Positions 45,370-55,157 of a stretch of 64,000 nucleotides of DNA are shown in pieces; position 1 is the first letter of the stretch, and every line of letters starts with the position of its first letter. The notes under the pieces are model-generated. The model was not told where the DNA came from, did no database searches, and worked only from the letters and a program-made list of their open reading frames with translations. The stretch comes from Paraburkholderia aromaticivorans (GTDB lineage Bacteria > Pseudomonadota > Gammaproteobacteria > Burkholderiales > Burkholderiaceae). The translations under genes were made by a program, and so were the position numbers. The DNA lies in contig NZ_CP022990.1 of NCBI RefSeq assembly GCF_002278075.1, positions 2,418,001-2,482,000 on the forward strand. The letters are read 5' to 3'.

Positions 45370-45921
45370 TTACAGGTGCTGATGTGTACGCACCACGGGA
45401 AAGTCAATCTCCGTGTTTGTAACGACGTTGGCGTAGTTGGTCAAGACGCTCAGTGCGATGTGCACGACAATCTCGACGATCTGCGCATCCGTGTAGCCAG
45501 CCCCCTTGACGACGCGCAGATCGTCGTCGGAAACGCGGCCACGCTCACGCGCGACCTTCGCGGCGAACTGCACGGCAGGGGCGGCCTTTGCATCATTCGA
45601 GCCACCATTTCGATTGGCGGACAGTTCCGCATCGTCGAGCTTCGCCACGTTCCTTCCCAAATAGCTGTGTGCCGACATGCAATAGTCGCAGCCGTTGATT
45701 TCGGCGACGGCGAGAGCGATACGCTCGCCGGTTTGGGCTGGAAGCGCGCCTTTTGCCAAGGCTCCGGCCAGACCGAGGTAGCCCTCGAGCGCTGCAGGGC
45801 TGTTGGCCAGCAGGCGAAACAGATTCGGCACAACACCCAGTTTCTTGTTGACGGCCTCAAGGAAGGGCTGGGAAGCGGCGGGTGCATCTGCGATCGTGGC
45901 GGGTATCTGAAGACGGGACAT
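45370..45921 (-). CDS. carboxymuconolactone decarboxylase/AhpD-family protein
   Basis: The 183-aa protein from ATG 45921 (MSRLQIPATIADAPAASQPF) has the AhpD-type core: ERIALAVAEINGCDYCMSAHSYLG. It contains the CxxC redox pair and the downstream His that together serve in peroxidase-like or thiol-disulfide chemistry. The C-terminus DAQIVEIVVHIALSVLTNYAN is also typical. The role is probably peroxide or aldehyde stress handling. It is one of five minus-strand genes below the AraC regulator. Confidence 0.82.
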   Translation of the reverse strand: MSRLQIPATIADAPAASQPFLEAVNKKLGVVPNLFRLLANSPAALEGYLGLAGALAKGALPAQTGERIALAVAEINGCDYCMSAHSYLGRNVAKLDDAELSANRNGGSNDAKAAPAVQFAAKVARERGRVSDDDLRVVKGAGYTDAQIVEIVVHIALSVLTNYANVVTNTEIDFPVVRTHQHL

Positions 45922-46143
45922 GTCGGTTCTGCCTTTGGAAACAAGAGAAATTGTCGAAAACAATGGACGCGTATACTTTTTTTCTGAAAGACCATCCCGG
46001 TACAGACCATCGAAGAGCGGTCCGCAGGACGGTGCGCGGAAGCCTGGATATAACGCGCCCCCGCGAGGAGCACTACACTTGAAGGCAAAGCGCGGGATGA
46101 CGGAGCCGCCGCGCCTTCGTCTCCTGCACCAACCGTGAACCGC

Positions 46144-46932
46144 CTATTTCGCAGCGGCCTCAATCGCCTTTGCCAGGCCGTCGGGATCGGTAAGGAAAGG
46201 CGTATGACCGGTCTGCAGGGTGTACTGCGCTCTCACGGGGGTTGCGGCAACCATCTTCGCCTGGAACGAGGGGCTGATGACCTGGTCCATGGCCGTGTGG
46301 ATATAGACCTTGTCGACCTGGCCAAAGTTGGTGGATGTCAGATGCACGGGAGTTGCTAGCGGGCCCACGGGTTCATCCAGAATCAGATTCGGGATTACCT
46401 TGCGCAATTCGTCAGGACCTCCATTGGCAAAGAGATCCGCGCGTGCAGAATATTCGATGGAGGCAATGCCCTTTTCCTTGTCGATCTGCAGATGCGGTCC
46501 GATTTTGGCGTCTGCGTCCTTGTTGGCCATCGATACTAGCGAGTCACCATTTTGCGGTAGGTACGCAGCAACGAAGACCAAAGTCTTGATCTTCTTTGGC
46601 GCCGTTTCCGCAGTGTCGGCGATGACGATGCCGCCGAAGCTGTGACCGACCACGACGGCCGGGCGATGGGATTGGTTCAGCGCTGCAACCACCGTGTCGC
46701 GATAGAGGTCAAGGCTGACCTTGTCCGGTGTGGCGGGCGCACCCGGACGGCCTGGCAGGTCAACCGCCACAACCTTATAGCCATCGGTCTGAAGCCTGGA
46801 CGTGACATGTCCCCAGACCTGAGCGTCTTCGAAAGCGCCGTGGACCAGAACGATCGTGGGCTTTTGCGCAGCCATCGCACTGGTAACGAACGCGAATGCT
46901 GAAATGGAAAGAGCAGCGAGGAGGAGTTTCAT
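46144..46932 (-). CDS. secreted alpha/beta hydrolase
   Basis: The 262-aa protein starts with a Sec signal (MKLLLAALSISAFAFVTSAMA cleaved before AQKPT). The oxyanion motif is VLVHGAFEDAQVWGHV, the nucleophile elbow GHSFGGIVIADTA and the catalytic His in LQTGHTPFLTDPDGLA. It is a paralogue of the Tat-exported hydrolase at 42911, sharing the same overall plan. The AraC gene lies upstream on the same strand, with a 580-base gap between. Confidence 0.83.
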   Translation of the reverse strand: MKLLLAALSISAFAFVTSAMAAQKPTIVLVHGAFEDAQVWGHVTSRLQTDGYKVVAVDLPGRPGAPATPDKVSLDLYRDTVVAALNQSHRPAVVVGHSFGGIVIADTAETAPKKIKTLVFVAAYLPQNGDSLVSMANKDADAKIGPHLQIDKEKGIASIEYSARADLFANGGPDELRKVIPNLILDEPVGPLATPVHLTSTNFGQVDKVYIHTAMDQVISPSFQAKMVAATPVRAQYTLQTGHTPFLTDPDGLAKAIEAAAK

Positions 46933-47514
46933 CTACATTGATTCCTTAAAGAGACATGGGTGCCGCAGTCGTGAATTTGAACTTGGCTTTGAAAAAATCG
47001 CTGGATACGCCGCGGCTTCTCTATTTCACGTAGGAATCCATATCAATGCTACGTCAAAGAAGAACTGATGGGCGCGGATCGACGAATTGTCCGAGATCGT
47101 CCGATCTTACTAATGCATAGAGGCAGACACGGCCTTCACGCCACCTATACGACAGTGACGCTGGCGGCGGCACTCGCGCTTCCGATCCAGGCACATGACG
47201 CAAGCGCGTGTGCTGCAACGAGAGGTTTGATTGAAAGCGGTCTTTGCTAATTGGGTATGAGGGATATGAACCATAGTGCGTGAGAGTGTTCTGTCTCTTC
47301 AGATACGGTAGGACCTTGGCTATCTACTCTAAAGAACGTATCTGGGACTGACCATATCTCAGCGTCTGATTTGCATGATCTTTCGTACGATCGACGCACC
47401 CGGACAGGCGGAGCAGATCGACCCCGCGTGGGGATTGGTGCGATGCCGTTGAAACGAAACCACTGCAATGACAGCTACTACCGACGGATTGAGCCAACGG
47501 TGTGAAAAGGACTG
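46933..47514. other. intergenic, no convincing gene
   Basis: This 580-base region separates the hydrolase from the AraC gene. A 45-codon plus-strand frame (ATG 47113 to 47250) starts MHRGRHGLHATYTTVTLAAA and has a signal-peptide-like hydrophobic part, but lacks a clear ribosome site. It is not supported enough to call. Confidence 0.35.
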
Positions 47515-48486
47515 TCAAAGGAGTTCCGAACTTCGCGCGACAAAGGCACCTGTGTGTGCGATTCGATGCGCGTCACGCGGTGGATAGCCGAACTCCTCCT
47601 TGAAAGCGCGACTGAAGGCAGCCTCCGAACCGTAGCCAGCACTGTGAGCTACTTCGGTCACCTTCAAGGTTCCTACGCGTAGCAAGTCTGCTGCGAGCGT
47701 CAATCTCCACCGTGTCAGATAGCGCAACGGTGGAAGCCCCACTACTGCCGTGAAGCGGTCCGAAAACATCGATCGCGACATCATCGCCGTCTCGGCGAGC
47801 GACGAAACTGTCCATGCACGGTTAGGTTCCAGATGCATTGCGTTCAACGCACGGCCGACGCGTTCGTCACTCAGTCCGGACAGCCAGCCGACCCGATCGC
47901 CTTGCCGGCTGACCCACATCCGCAAGGTGCGAATAACGAGCAAATCGATGAGCCGCGAGATCATCAGCGCTGACCCTGGCCCGGCGCTACGCGATTCCAC
48001 GTCAAGAAAATGCGAGATGGAGGCCAGCCAGGCGGGTTCGCTAACTTTGTCGCATGTCAGATGAATCAGCCCGGGAAGCCCGGTGAGCAGAGAGCGTAAC
48101 GGTGCCCCGTCAAAATAGAACGATCCCGCGAGAAAGGATCCTGCCACGCCTTCGTCAGTCGCCCATTTGAACGTCTGCGCATCTTTGCTGGGGGTAAAGT
48201 CCACCCCCGCCTCAAAGCGTTGATGTGGTTTCCTGCTCGGCTCGCTTCGAATCGTATGTCCATCCGCATGAGGCAAAAGAACGAAGTCGCCTGAGCGCAG
48301 CATCACGGAGGCGCCATTGCGTTGAGACACTGACAGTTCGCCGGTGCGCAAATGCAAAAACGTCGCCGGTCCTGGCGGAAAAGTCACCTCGGTGGAACTG
48401 CCCAGCTCGCCGTGGAAAACGTGGTCCCCGCGAAGGCGAATCAGCTTGAGTACCTGGGACAGGACATCGACGTGCTCGGACGGCAT
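47515..48486 (-). CDS. AraC-family transcriptional regulator (cupin_6 type)
   Basis: The 323-aa regulator has an N-terminal cupin-like effector domain (GDHVFHGELGSSTEV, GDFVLLPHADGHTI) and a C-terminal double HTH (WTVSSLAETAMMSRSMFSDR, then VTEVAHSAGYGSEAAFSRAF, KEEFGYPPRDAHR). Members with this N-terminal domain often control oxidative or aldehyde-stress genes such as alkyl hydroperoxidase-like and hydrolase genes. The five minus-strand enzymes just downstream are plausible targets. Confidence 0.85.
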   Translation of the reverse strand: MPSEHVDVLSQVLKLIRLRGDHVFHGELGSSTEVTFPPGPATFLHLRTGELSVSQRNGASVMLRSGDFVLLPHADGHTIRSEPSRKPHQRFEAGVDFTPSKDAQTFKWATDEGVAGSFLAGSFYFDGAPLRSLLTGLPGLIHLTCDKVSEPAWLASISHFLDVESRSAGPGSALMISRLIDLLVIRTLRMWVSRQGDRVGWLSGLSDERVGRALNAMHLEPNRAWTVSSLAETAMMSRSMFSDRFTAVVGLPPLRYLTRWRLTLAADLLRVGTLKVTEVAHSAGYGSEAAFSRAFKEEFGYPPRDAHRIAHTGAFVARSSELL

Positions 48487-48816
48487 GAGTTACTCCTTTA
48501 GGACATGTTCACAAGACTGCGCCCATCAACGATGTGTGCAGGGTCAAGAGACTAACGGCTGCTTTAGGGGCAGCATCGTACCGTGAATGCCCCTTCCGAT
48601 ATGCGGACATATCTTCGGCGGACCGAACGTCACGCCGGGCGGGTTGTCCGATCCCAGCTTGTCTTCAGGCATTCGAGCATTTCGCAAGAGTGGCGCTAAT
48701 GGCCGTTCACGGTCCGATGCCGATTGCATAGGATGCGCGCTGCAGATGGACTCGCGTTGGACCGTCACCCCATCCGGCAATGGACCTCGTTCAATCTCGG
48801 CCATTCACACATCGGT
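48487..48816. other. intergenic, no recognised gene
   Basis: About 330 bases lie between the AraC start and the left end of the IS. An 86-codon minus-strand frame (48804 to 48544) is open, but its product matches nothing I know. Confidence 0.35.
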
Positions 48817-50328
48817 CGATACCGCGTAGTAAGAGATAATCGCGCTGCCGTAGTAACTCGAGAGTGCCGAATTCAGGCGTGGTTTTTCGGCTATGTGCCC
48901 AGGCGGAACATCTCGAATGTGTCGGGGTCCTGCCTTTCTGCGATGAATTTTGCGAAGAAATGGGTTTTGGCGCTATTCACGAGAAATTCGGGCAGGCATT
49001 GACGTAGTGCGTTGGCGACGACCAACTCCGATGGAGGGATGCCGGGGCGGATAGTGCGCAGCCAGGATCCAAAGGAACTCCAGACCTGTGAAGGGAACAC
49101 CGCTGCCAGATAGTGAAGCAGTCCCTGACAGACGATGCCAGCGTGCATAAAGACGTGGTACGCGTGGATCTTGCGCTTGACGGCGTTGCGGTACTCGAGT
49201 GACTCGCGATGAAGGTATTGATCGCCGTTTCGGCGGGCGAGCGGCTTCATGTCCTGCATCCAGAAGTGGTACGCGAATGTGCCGATCCGATGCACCGCCT
49301 GTTTGAAGCTGTACTCGATCTTGAAGCGCAATCCATACAGGCGGATGATCTCGACGGCATCCAGACTGAGGTCGGTGCACATCAGCAGACACGAACCCCT
49401 GCTTGGGTGAGTCACTGCCACGAAGCGAACCAGCTGACCGTACGCCGGCCACAGCAGATCGCAGACCCGATAGTGAATGGTGACATTGTGCTCGCCATAG
49501 ACCGGACTGGGGGCGGATTGCAAGGCCTGGGGATCAGCCAGTAGCGATTTGAGTTTGATCTTCTCACCGTAGCGCCTGGGACGCCCCCGTTTGCGCGGTC
49601 CCTGCTGCACGTACGGGGCACAGGCGACTGCATTGGACTTCACGCGTGTGACCAGGTGGTTGTCCCGATCGCGCAGGCCTTTGACGATCTTGCCAGCAGC
49701 GTAGTAGGCATCGGCCACGAAGTAGAACGGCTGCTGCACCGAGACGATGCCAAGCAGCGAGATCATCTTGTCGAGCAAGGTACGCCGATCGCGGTTGGAC
49801 CACACCAGACCTTCGTGAATACGCACGGCCAGCGGTACGGCGAAGACGCTCTGGGCGGCCCGCACAAGCATACTGACCGCCTGCATCGAGTGCCCCATGA
49901 TGTATTCGGGCTTGGTGTTGGAGTCGGACTGTTGATGCAGCAGCTTGACGCCGGGCATCTTCCTGCCGCTCTTGGCCACCTTGATGCCATCGCCGACCAA
50001 AACCAGTCGGCCATTGACGCGTAGCGGGTCAGGGAACAGGCGCAGCACCGTCTGGGTCCACAGCGCTGAAAGCTGATCGAGCTGCACGGCGTCGCTATGC
50101 AGGCTGTCACGCAGCTTGTTGTACAGGGCTGGCCGCAGTTTGAGAGCCCGCACGATGCTGGTCACGCCCAGCAACTCGGTGCGCACAGTCAAGCCAGCGA
50201 CGACAGTTGCGAACCACATGAAGCTGCGCAGGCGAGAAAACGCTGGGCGTAGCAGCCAGATCGCGTCCCACCAAGCCGTCCAGAGTTTCATTGTTGTTCT
50301 CTACATTATTTTGCACTACGAAGTATCG
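48817..50328 (-). mobile_element. insertion sequence with a 466-aa DDE transposase, about 1.5 kb
   Basis: The left end CGATACCGCGTAGTA (48817-48831) and the inverted right end CGATACTTCGTAGTG (from 50328 back to 50314) agree at 12 of 15 positions, a plausible terminal inverted repeat. The single gene inside is intact. Confidence 0.6.
48891..50291 (-). CDS. transposase, DDE superfamily (IS701/DDE_5-like)
   Basis: The 466-aa protein begins MKLWTAWWDAIWLLRPAFSR. Likely catalytic Asps are in RLVLVGDGIKVAKSGRKMPG and YFVADAYYAAGKIVKGL. A Glu in LRFKIEYSFKQAVHRIGTFA would complete the triad, a spacing seen in IS4-superfamily enzymes. The PRKRGRPRRYGEKIKLKSLL stretch is typical of the DDE_5/IS701-like group. 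No stop or frameshift is present, so it could be active, in contrast to most other ISs in this window. Confidence 0.78.
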   Translation of the reverse strand: MKLWTAWWDAIWLLRPAFSRLRSFMWFATVVAGLTVRTELLGVTSIVRALKLRPALYNKLRDSLHSDAVQLDQLSALWTQTVLRLFPDPLRVNGRLVLVGDGIKVAKSGRKMPGVKLLHQQSDSNTKPEYIMGHSMQAVSMLVRAAQSVFAVPLAVRIHEGLVWSNRDRRTLLDKMISLLGIVSVQQPFYFVADAYYAAGKIVKGLRDRDNHLVTRVKSNAVACAPYVQQGPRKRGRPRRYGEKIKLKSLLADPQALQSAPSPVYGEHNVTIHYRVCDLLWPAYGQLVRFVAVTHPSRGSCLLMCTDLSLDAVEIIRLYGLRFKIEYSFKQAVHRIGTFAYHFWMQDMKPLARRNGDQYLHRESLEYRNAVKRKIHAYHVFMHAGIVCQGLLHYLAAVFPSQVWSSFGSWLRTIRPGIPPSELVVANALRQCLPEFLVNSAKTHFFAKFIAERQDPDTFEMFRLGT

Positions 50329-50814
50329 CATAGAATATGCAATATAGGCAGCACAAACGGCTCCTTCAAATCGAAAGACTCATTGAGACGATCAAGGCGA
50401 TGCTCGCCGCGATAGATGAAAGACGCGCGGGGTCACTCACCCCCCCCCCATTGCAAGGCCCTCCCGAACCAGTTCGGGGCATACTGACAGACGAGCGATA
50501 CGCGGGACAGGAAGATCCGCACTGAGTCCTTCGTGGGCGATGCGCTGAGCGATGTGAGCCCCTGCAAGTCAACTACGAGAGCATCAACAAGGCATTGATT
50601 GAGGAATAGAGCAACGTGAGTTTGATCACTGCCGCCTGACGATGAATCTGGTGCACGAAGGCAACCGGCCACGCCGGATCACATCACCAGGAAATGGATC
50701 GGTGTTCAGATGAAAAGCGCCGAGGCCGGAGCGAGTCCGAGAAAAAACAAGCGAGAAGTCGGCACTCTCGAGGTAGTAAAGTAACTAACAAAACTCTGAC
50801 TGGAGCAGAAATCA
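50329..50814. other. intergenic, no gene seen
   Basis: This is about 490 bases between the IS and the VOC gene. No frame of convincing composition is present. A run of nine Cs sits near 50441. A purine-rich TGGAGCAGAA precedes the VOC start. Confidence 0.4.
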
Positions 50815-51207
50815 ATGCAGCTTCTCGATCATGTTTCGATCGGTGTTCCCGACCTTGACGCAGCACGACCGTTCTACGACTCGATCATGAAGGCACTCGG
50901 AGCAACTAAGGTCTACGACCGTACCAATGCGCTCGGTTACGGGGATCGTTGCACGTCGGACGATACGAAATCGACGTTCCTGGCTGTCTATCTGGACTTA
51001 AGCAGGATCGACATGAACAAGCGCCATTGGTGTTTCAAGGCGATGTCCCGCGAACAAGTGGACGAATTTTTCTCGGCGGGCCTCGCCGCCGGCGGACGTT
51101 CAGATGGTGAACCAGGGCTTCGGCCTCACTATCATAGCAACTACTATGCAGCGTTCCTGTTCGATCCGGCCGGCAATCGTGTTGAGGCGGTATGTCACAC
51201 GGCCTGA
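50815..51207 (+). CDS. VOC-family (glyoxalase/bleomycin-resistance-like) protein
   Basis: The 130-aa protein has one full VOC module with two beta-alpha-beta-beta-beta units: LDHVSIGVPDLDAARPFYDS at the start and YAAFLFDPAGNRVEAVCHT at the end. His6 and the late Glu fit metal ligand positions. The stop codon TGA (51205-51207) coincides with the first bases of the IS3 element's left inverted repeat, so the natural C-terminus may have been replaced or trimmed by a few residues. Function (metal-dependent small-molecule chemistry or resistance) is unknown. Confidence 0.78.
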   Translation: MQLLDHVSIGVPDLDAARPFYDSIMKALGATKVYDRTNALGYGDRCTSDDTKSTFLAVYLDLSRIDMNKRHWCFKAMSREQVDEFFSAGLAAGGRSDGEPGLRPHYHSNYYAAFLFDPAGNRVEAVCHTA

Positions 51208-51238
51208 ATCGCCCCGGGAATCGTGGAGGCTGGTTGGC

Positions 51239-52190
51239 TTAAGTTAATGCGGGTTCGGCGACCGGTGTTTCAAGTTGCCGATAGTAGTTTGCCTCAGCTT
51301 CAGCAGGCGGGATGTAGCCGAGGGGTTCCATCAATCGATGATGATTGAACCAGGCCACCCATTCCAGCGTTGCCAACTCGACGGACTCCCGTGTTTTCCA
51401 GGTGCGGCGATGAATCAGTTCGGCCTTGTACAAACCGTTGATTGTCTCGGCCAGTGCGTTGTCGTAACTGTCGCCACGGCTACCAACCGAGGGCTCGATG
51501 CCCGCTTCGGCCAGTCGCTCGCTATAGCGAATGCTAACGTATTGCGAGCCTCTGTCGGAGTGATGTATCAACGTTCCATCGCCGCCTGGGCGCCGCGCAT
51601 AGAGTGCCTGTTCAAGTGCATCCAGAACGAAGTCTGTAGTCATCGACGAACTGACGCGCCAACCGACAATCCGTCGGGCGAACACGTCGATCACGAAGGC
51701 CACGTAGAGCCAGCCCTGCCACGTCGAGACATAGGTGAAATCAGAAACCCGGAGCTGGTTTGGCCGCTCTGCCCTGAACTGCCGGTTGACCCGATCCATC
51801 GGGCGCGCGGCTGCCGCATCGGCAATCGTCGTTCGAACACGTTTGCCTCGCATTACGCCACGCAAACCCAGTTGCTTCATCAGCCGTTCGACCGTGCAGC
51901 GAGCCACCGCGATACGCTCCCGGTTCATCTGCTTCCAGACTTTATCCGCTCCGTAGACCCGCATGTTGGCTTGCCAGACACGCTGGATCTCCGGCCGCAG
52001 GCGTTCATCGCGTATCGCACGAGCGCAGCGGCGCGACGGATCGCGAAGCTGTGCAGCATGGCGCCGGTAGCCCGACGGGGCAATCCGCAAGACCTTGCAG
52101 ATCGGCTCGACCCCGAAGGTGTCGCGATGCTGATCGATGAAGGCCTTCAGGACTTCAGGCGGCGGTCGAGCTCCGCCTGGGCGAAAAACG
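51239..52190 (-). CDS. IS3-family transposase OrfB (DDE integrase)
   Basis: The catalytic part has an HTH_21 region followed by an rve core. The DDE residues are in [40 protein letters not shown] and [20 protein letters not shown]. The frame is open upstream of the ATG at 52090 as [20 protein letters not shown] (quoted from 52159 or so). OrfB is therefore expected to be made as an OrfAB fusion by -1 slippage near TTTTTC (about 52183-52188) at the end of OrfA. The C-terminal [14 protein letters not shown] is standard. Confidence 0.85.
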
Positions 52191-52470
52191 CACTCGCCAG
52201 TTTCAGAATCTCGTTGGCGCGGCGCAGTTCCTTGACTTCGCGCTCCAGTGCCTTAAGACGTTCGCGTTCCGACGTGCTCACGCCCTCGCGCTCGCCGCTA
52301 TCGACTTCCTCTCGTTTGACCCACCCCAGCAATGTCTGGCTCGTGCAGCCGATCTTGGGGGCGATGGATTCGATCGCCACCCACTGTGACGGATATTCGC
52401 CCCGATGCTCCTGCACCATGCGCACTGCACGTTCCCGGACTTCAGCAGAAAACTTGTTCGACTTGTTCAT
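52147..52470 (-). CDS. IS3-family transposase OrfA
   Basis: The 107-aa DNA-binding protein starts [20 protein letters not shown]. It has an HTH_Tnp_1 domain ([20 protein letters not shown]) and a coiled-coil/leucine-zipper tail ([20 protein letters not shown]) ending [18 protein letters not shown]. The run of Ts encoding FF is the probable slip site for OrfAB. It is intact. Confidence 0.85.
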   Translation of the reverse strand: MNKSNKFSAEVRERAVRMVQEHRGEYPSQWVAIESIAPKIGCTSQTLLGWVKREEVDSGEREGVSTSERERLKALEREVKELRRANEILKLASAFFAQAELDRRLKS

Positions 52471-52520
52471 GGCTCCATTTTCTCAAGAGTTGGAGCCTCC
52501 ACCAAATCCGGGGCGGTTCA

Positions 52521-52950
52521 GAATGTGTCAGCTGTTTGATGAACTCGATTTGCCTCACGAACGACTCGGCCATGCCGTTGCTCTGCGGTGAACGAACGAG
52601 TGTAGTTAACGGCTCCAGACCCAACTCGCGAGCGAAACTGCGCGTGCGATGGTCGATGCAGGCAGAGCCGTTGTCGGACAGCCACTCAAACGGTGCGCCT
52701 GCCTGCGTCGTGCCGAAGCGTTGCCCGACCGCAGCGAGCATGACATCACGTACGACGCCGCCGCTATGGCCGCCAGTGGTCGCTGCCCAACTGATGGCTT
52801 TCCGGTCACGGCAGTCCAGTGCCAACGTCACGCGCAACGGCGAGCCGTCGTCACAACGGAACTCGAAGCCGTCCGAGCACCAGCGGACATTACTCCGGGC
52901 AACGGCAATGCGTCCATCATGTCGGCGCGTCGGACGGTACGAGCGCGTCT
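52521..52950 (-). pseudogene. IS2-group (IS3-family) OrfB internal remnant
   Basis: From about 52945 leftwards the frame reads [20 protein letters not shown], then [20 protein letters not shown] and [40 protein letters not shown]. This is the central catalytic core of IS2-type OrfB. Both ends are missing: the right by the porin gene, the left by the IS3 element. The original stop is gone. Confidence 0.75.
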
Positions 52951-54126
52951 TTAGAACATCGTGCGAAGTCCGATTGCCACGCCTACCTGATTGGTCCGGC
53001 CAATGGTGTTGGTCGGAACGCCCTCGCCGTTGACCCCGCCGGGGTAGTCGGCGGAAAAGGCGCCCGTGCCGCGCGCGAAGTCCGCGATCCCGTAGACTTC
53101 CGTGCGCCTCGTGAACGAGTATTCGGCGAGAACGGTGGCCGATTGGTTCACCCCCCTGCCGAGCGTGCCGTCGAGCAATTCAGCATTGCGCGTCTGCCCG
53201 TAATAGTAGGCGAACGTGAACAGCAGCGCAGGCATGGCGTGCCAGTTCGCACCGACGTAATAGGTGTCGTCGATACGGTTGGGGCTTCCCCCCTTCAGTG
53301 TCGGCGCGCCGGATTGCTGCATGTAGCTGTCAGTCAAACCAGTGTGGTCCTGCCCCCGCAGCCAGCCGGCCAGGAGGCGGATGTCGTGGGTGACCTGAAA
53401 CGCGCCGCTGATGTGCAGGAAGTTGGTCTTGGCGCCGTTGGTCAAGCTGCCGACACTGGTGCCAACCGAAGAGCCAGTCACAGATGTCGGAACGGAGACC
53501 TGCTGGAAGCCTGCGTTGAGCATGGCAGGGCCGTACGTGTATGTCAGTTCCACGGCATAGGTGGCGCCGAGACCGACCGCGCCCGGCTGGTTGCCAAAGC
53601 CGTAAAGGGCAATGACATCCAGGCCATCGAAGCTGCCCTTGTACTTGACCGAGTTGTTGACTTCAAGGTAAGGGCCAATGCCGTTATACATCCAGCTGTT
53701 TTGCCAATAGTTGCCAACGGTCAGCGGGTCGAAGATATCGCCCAAGGTGTCGTAGGCCGGCGCATATTGCCTGCCAAAGGTCAGCGAGCCCCACGTTTTG
53801 TTCGACAGACCCACGAAAGCTTGCCGACTGAACAGTGTGCCAGGGGCGTGTAGTTGCCCATTAAAGGCTTCGAAGCCGTTTTCAAGGCGGAAGATTGCGG
53901 ACCAGCCGTCCCCCAGATCCTCACTGCCCCTCAAGCCCCAGCGGCTGTGGGTTTCCGGGCCGGACGTCATGGCGACCTGGTCGTTGCCGCCCGGGCCGGC
54001 ATTTGTCTGATACCGGATGGCTTCATCGACGATGCCGTACAGCGTGACCGAGGTTTGTGCGAATGCCGACGGCGCCGCGGCAGCCAAGAACACGCCAGTG
54101 GCGCCGGAAATAAGTATTCTTTTCAT
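52951..54126 (-). CDS. Gram-negative porin (trimeric OmpC/Omp38 type)
   Basis: The 391-aa protein from ATG 54126 ([20 protein letters not shown]) has a Sec signal cleaved after AFA. The mature start [20 protein letters not shown] is the hallmark of Burkholderia-type porins. Other family stretches are [45 protein letters not shown] and RQY. The final residues end in Phe (GLRTMF), needed for outer-membrane insertion. An upstream ATG at 54171 is rejected because it would precede the signal. IS remnants begin directly after its stop. Confidence 0.92.
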   Translation of the reverse strand: MKRILISGATGVFLAAAAPSAFAQTSVTLYGIVDEAIRYQTNAGPGGNDQVAMTSGPETHSRWGLRGSEDLGDGWSAIFRLENGFEAFNGQLHAPGTLFSRQAFVGLSNKTWGSLTFGRQYAPAYDTLGDIFDPLTVGNYWQNSWMYNGIGPYLEVNNSVKYKGSFDGLDVIALYGFGNQPGAVGLGATYAVELTYTYGPAMLNAGFQQVSVPTSVTGSSVGTSVGSLTNGAKTNFLHISGAFQVTHDIRLLAGWLRGQDHTGLTDSYMQQSGAPTLKGGSPNRIDDTYYVGANWHAMPALLFTFAYYYGQTRNAELLDGTLGRGVNQSATVLAEYSFTRRTEVYGIADFARGTGAFSADYPGGVNGEGVPTNTIGRTNQVGVAIGLRTMF

Positions 54127-54430
54127 TAGCAATCCACAGTAATTAGTAAGCTGACTGGGAAAGTTTTTCAACGCTCGAACAATAAGACCGTGAAGGGAGC
54201 GTAGCCTGTCATTTCATTGAGGCACAGAGGTTAGTTACGGAGTGTTGTTTATTTGCGCTGTTGGGCCAAGTATGTGCAAATCGTCTGATGATTTACGTGC
54301 GGGATAACGACCTTTAGTTGGATCTTGATGCGCTGCGCTGCTTTGAGCACATGGCACTGCCGATGCCGGGTCGGCTAGGGCATGGAGAAGGACTGCTTTT
54401 TATCGCTGCGGCAACAGACCTCGGTCAGCG
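54127..54430. other. porin upstream region
   Basis: Roughly 300 bases, relatively AT-rich near 54230-54300, hold the porin promoter region and no gene. The IS21 remnant begins to its right. Confidence 0.4.
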
Positions 54431-54474
54431 TCAAAAAAATTCGCAGCACGCCAGACACCTGCAGTTCCCGACGA

Positions 54475-54935
<461 letters not shown>

Positions 54936-54959
54936 TGCCGTCACACCACCACTCTCATC

Positions 54960-55155
54960 CTGATTGACGCGCGGCAGAGTAGGCCACGTACCACCGGACA
55001 CACAGCACAATCACGTCCAGCGGATAGCGCAGCCGCCTCACCACCTTGATCCCCGGCGGTAATGTCTTGCGCGGCGTTTTGCCCGTTATGGCCATCGTGG
55101 TCATGTCAATTTCGGTCGTCGAATTTCTATATGACGGCCTTCGCGCGACAAAACC
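54960..55155 (-). mobile_element. IS6-family element, end and transposase 5' remnant
   Basis: The outer repeat GGTTTTGTCGCGCGAAGGC (inverted, ending at 55155) is followed leftwards by an N-terminus MAITGKTPRKTLPPGIKVVR and RLRYPLDVIVLCVRWYVAY, as in IS6-family transposases. The remaining ~190 residues are missing. The end lies 2 bases from the stop of the adjacent SDR pseudogene. Confidence 0.65.
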
Positions 55156-55157
55156 TT

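Larger units (their letters stand above)
51205..52520 (-). mobile_element. IS3-family insertion sequence, 1316 bp
   Basis: The left end TGAATCGCCCCGG at 51205 and the inverted right end TGAACCGCCCCGG (CCGGGGCGGTTCA, 52508-52520) differ at one position. Both continue into GTGGAGGCT. No 3-bp target duplication is seen. The element carries orfA and orfB overlapping in different frames, with a typical frameshift organisation. The right end abuts a second IS3-family remnant. Confidence 0.85.
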
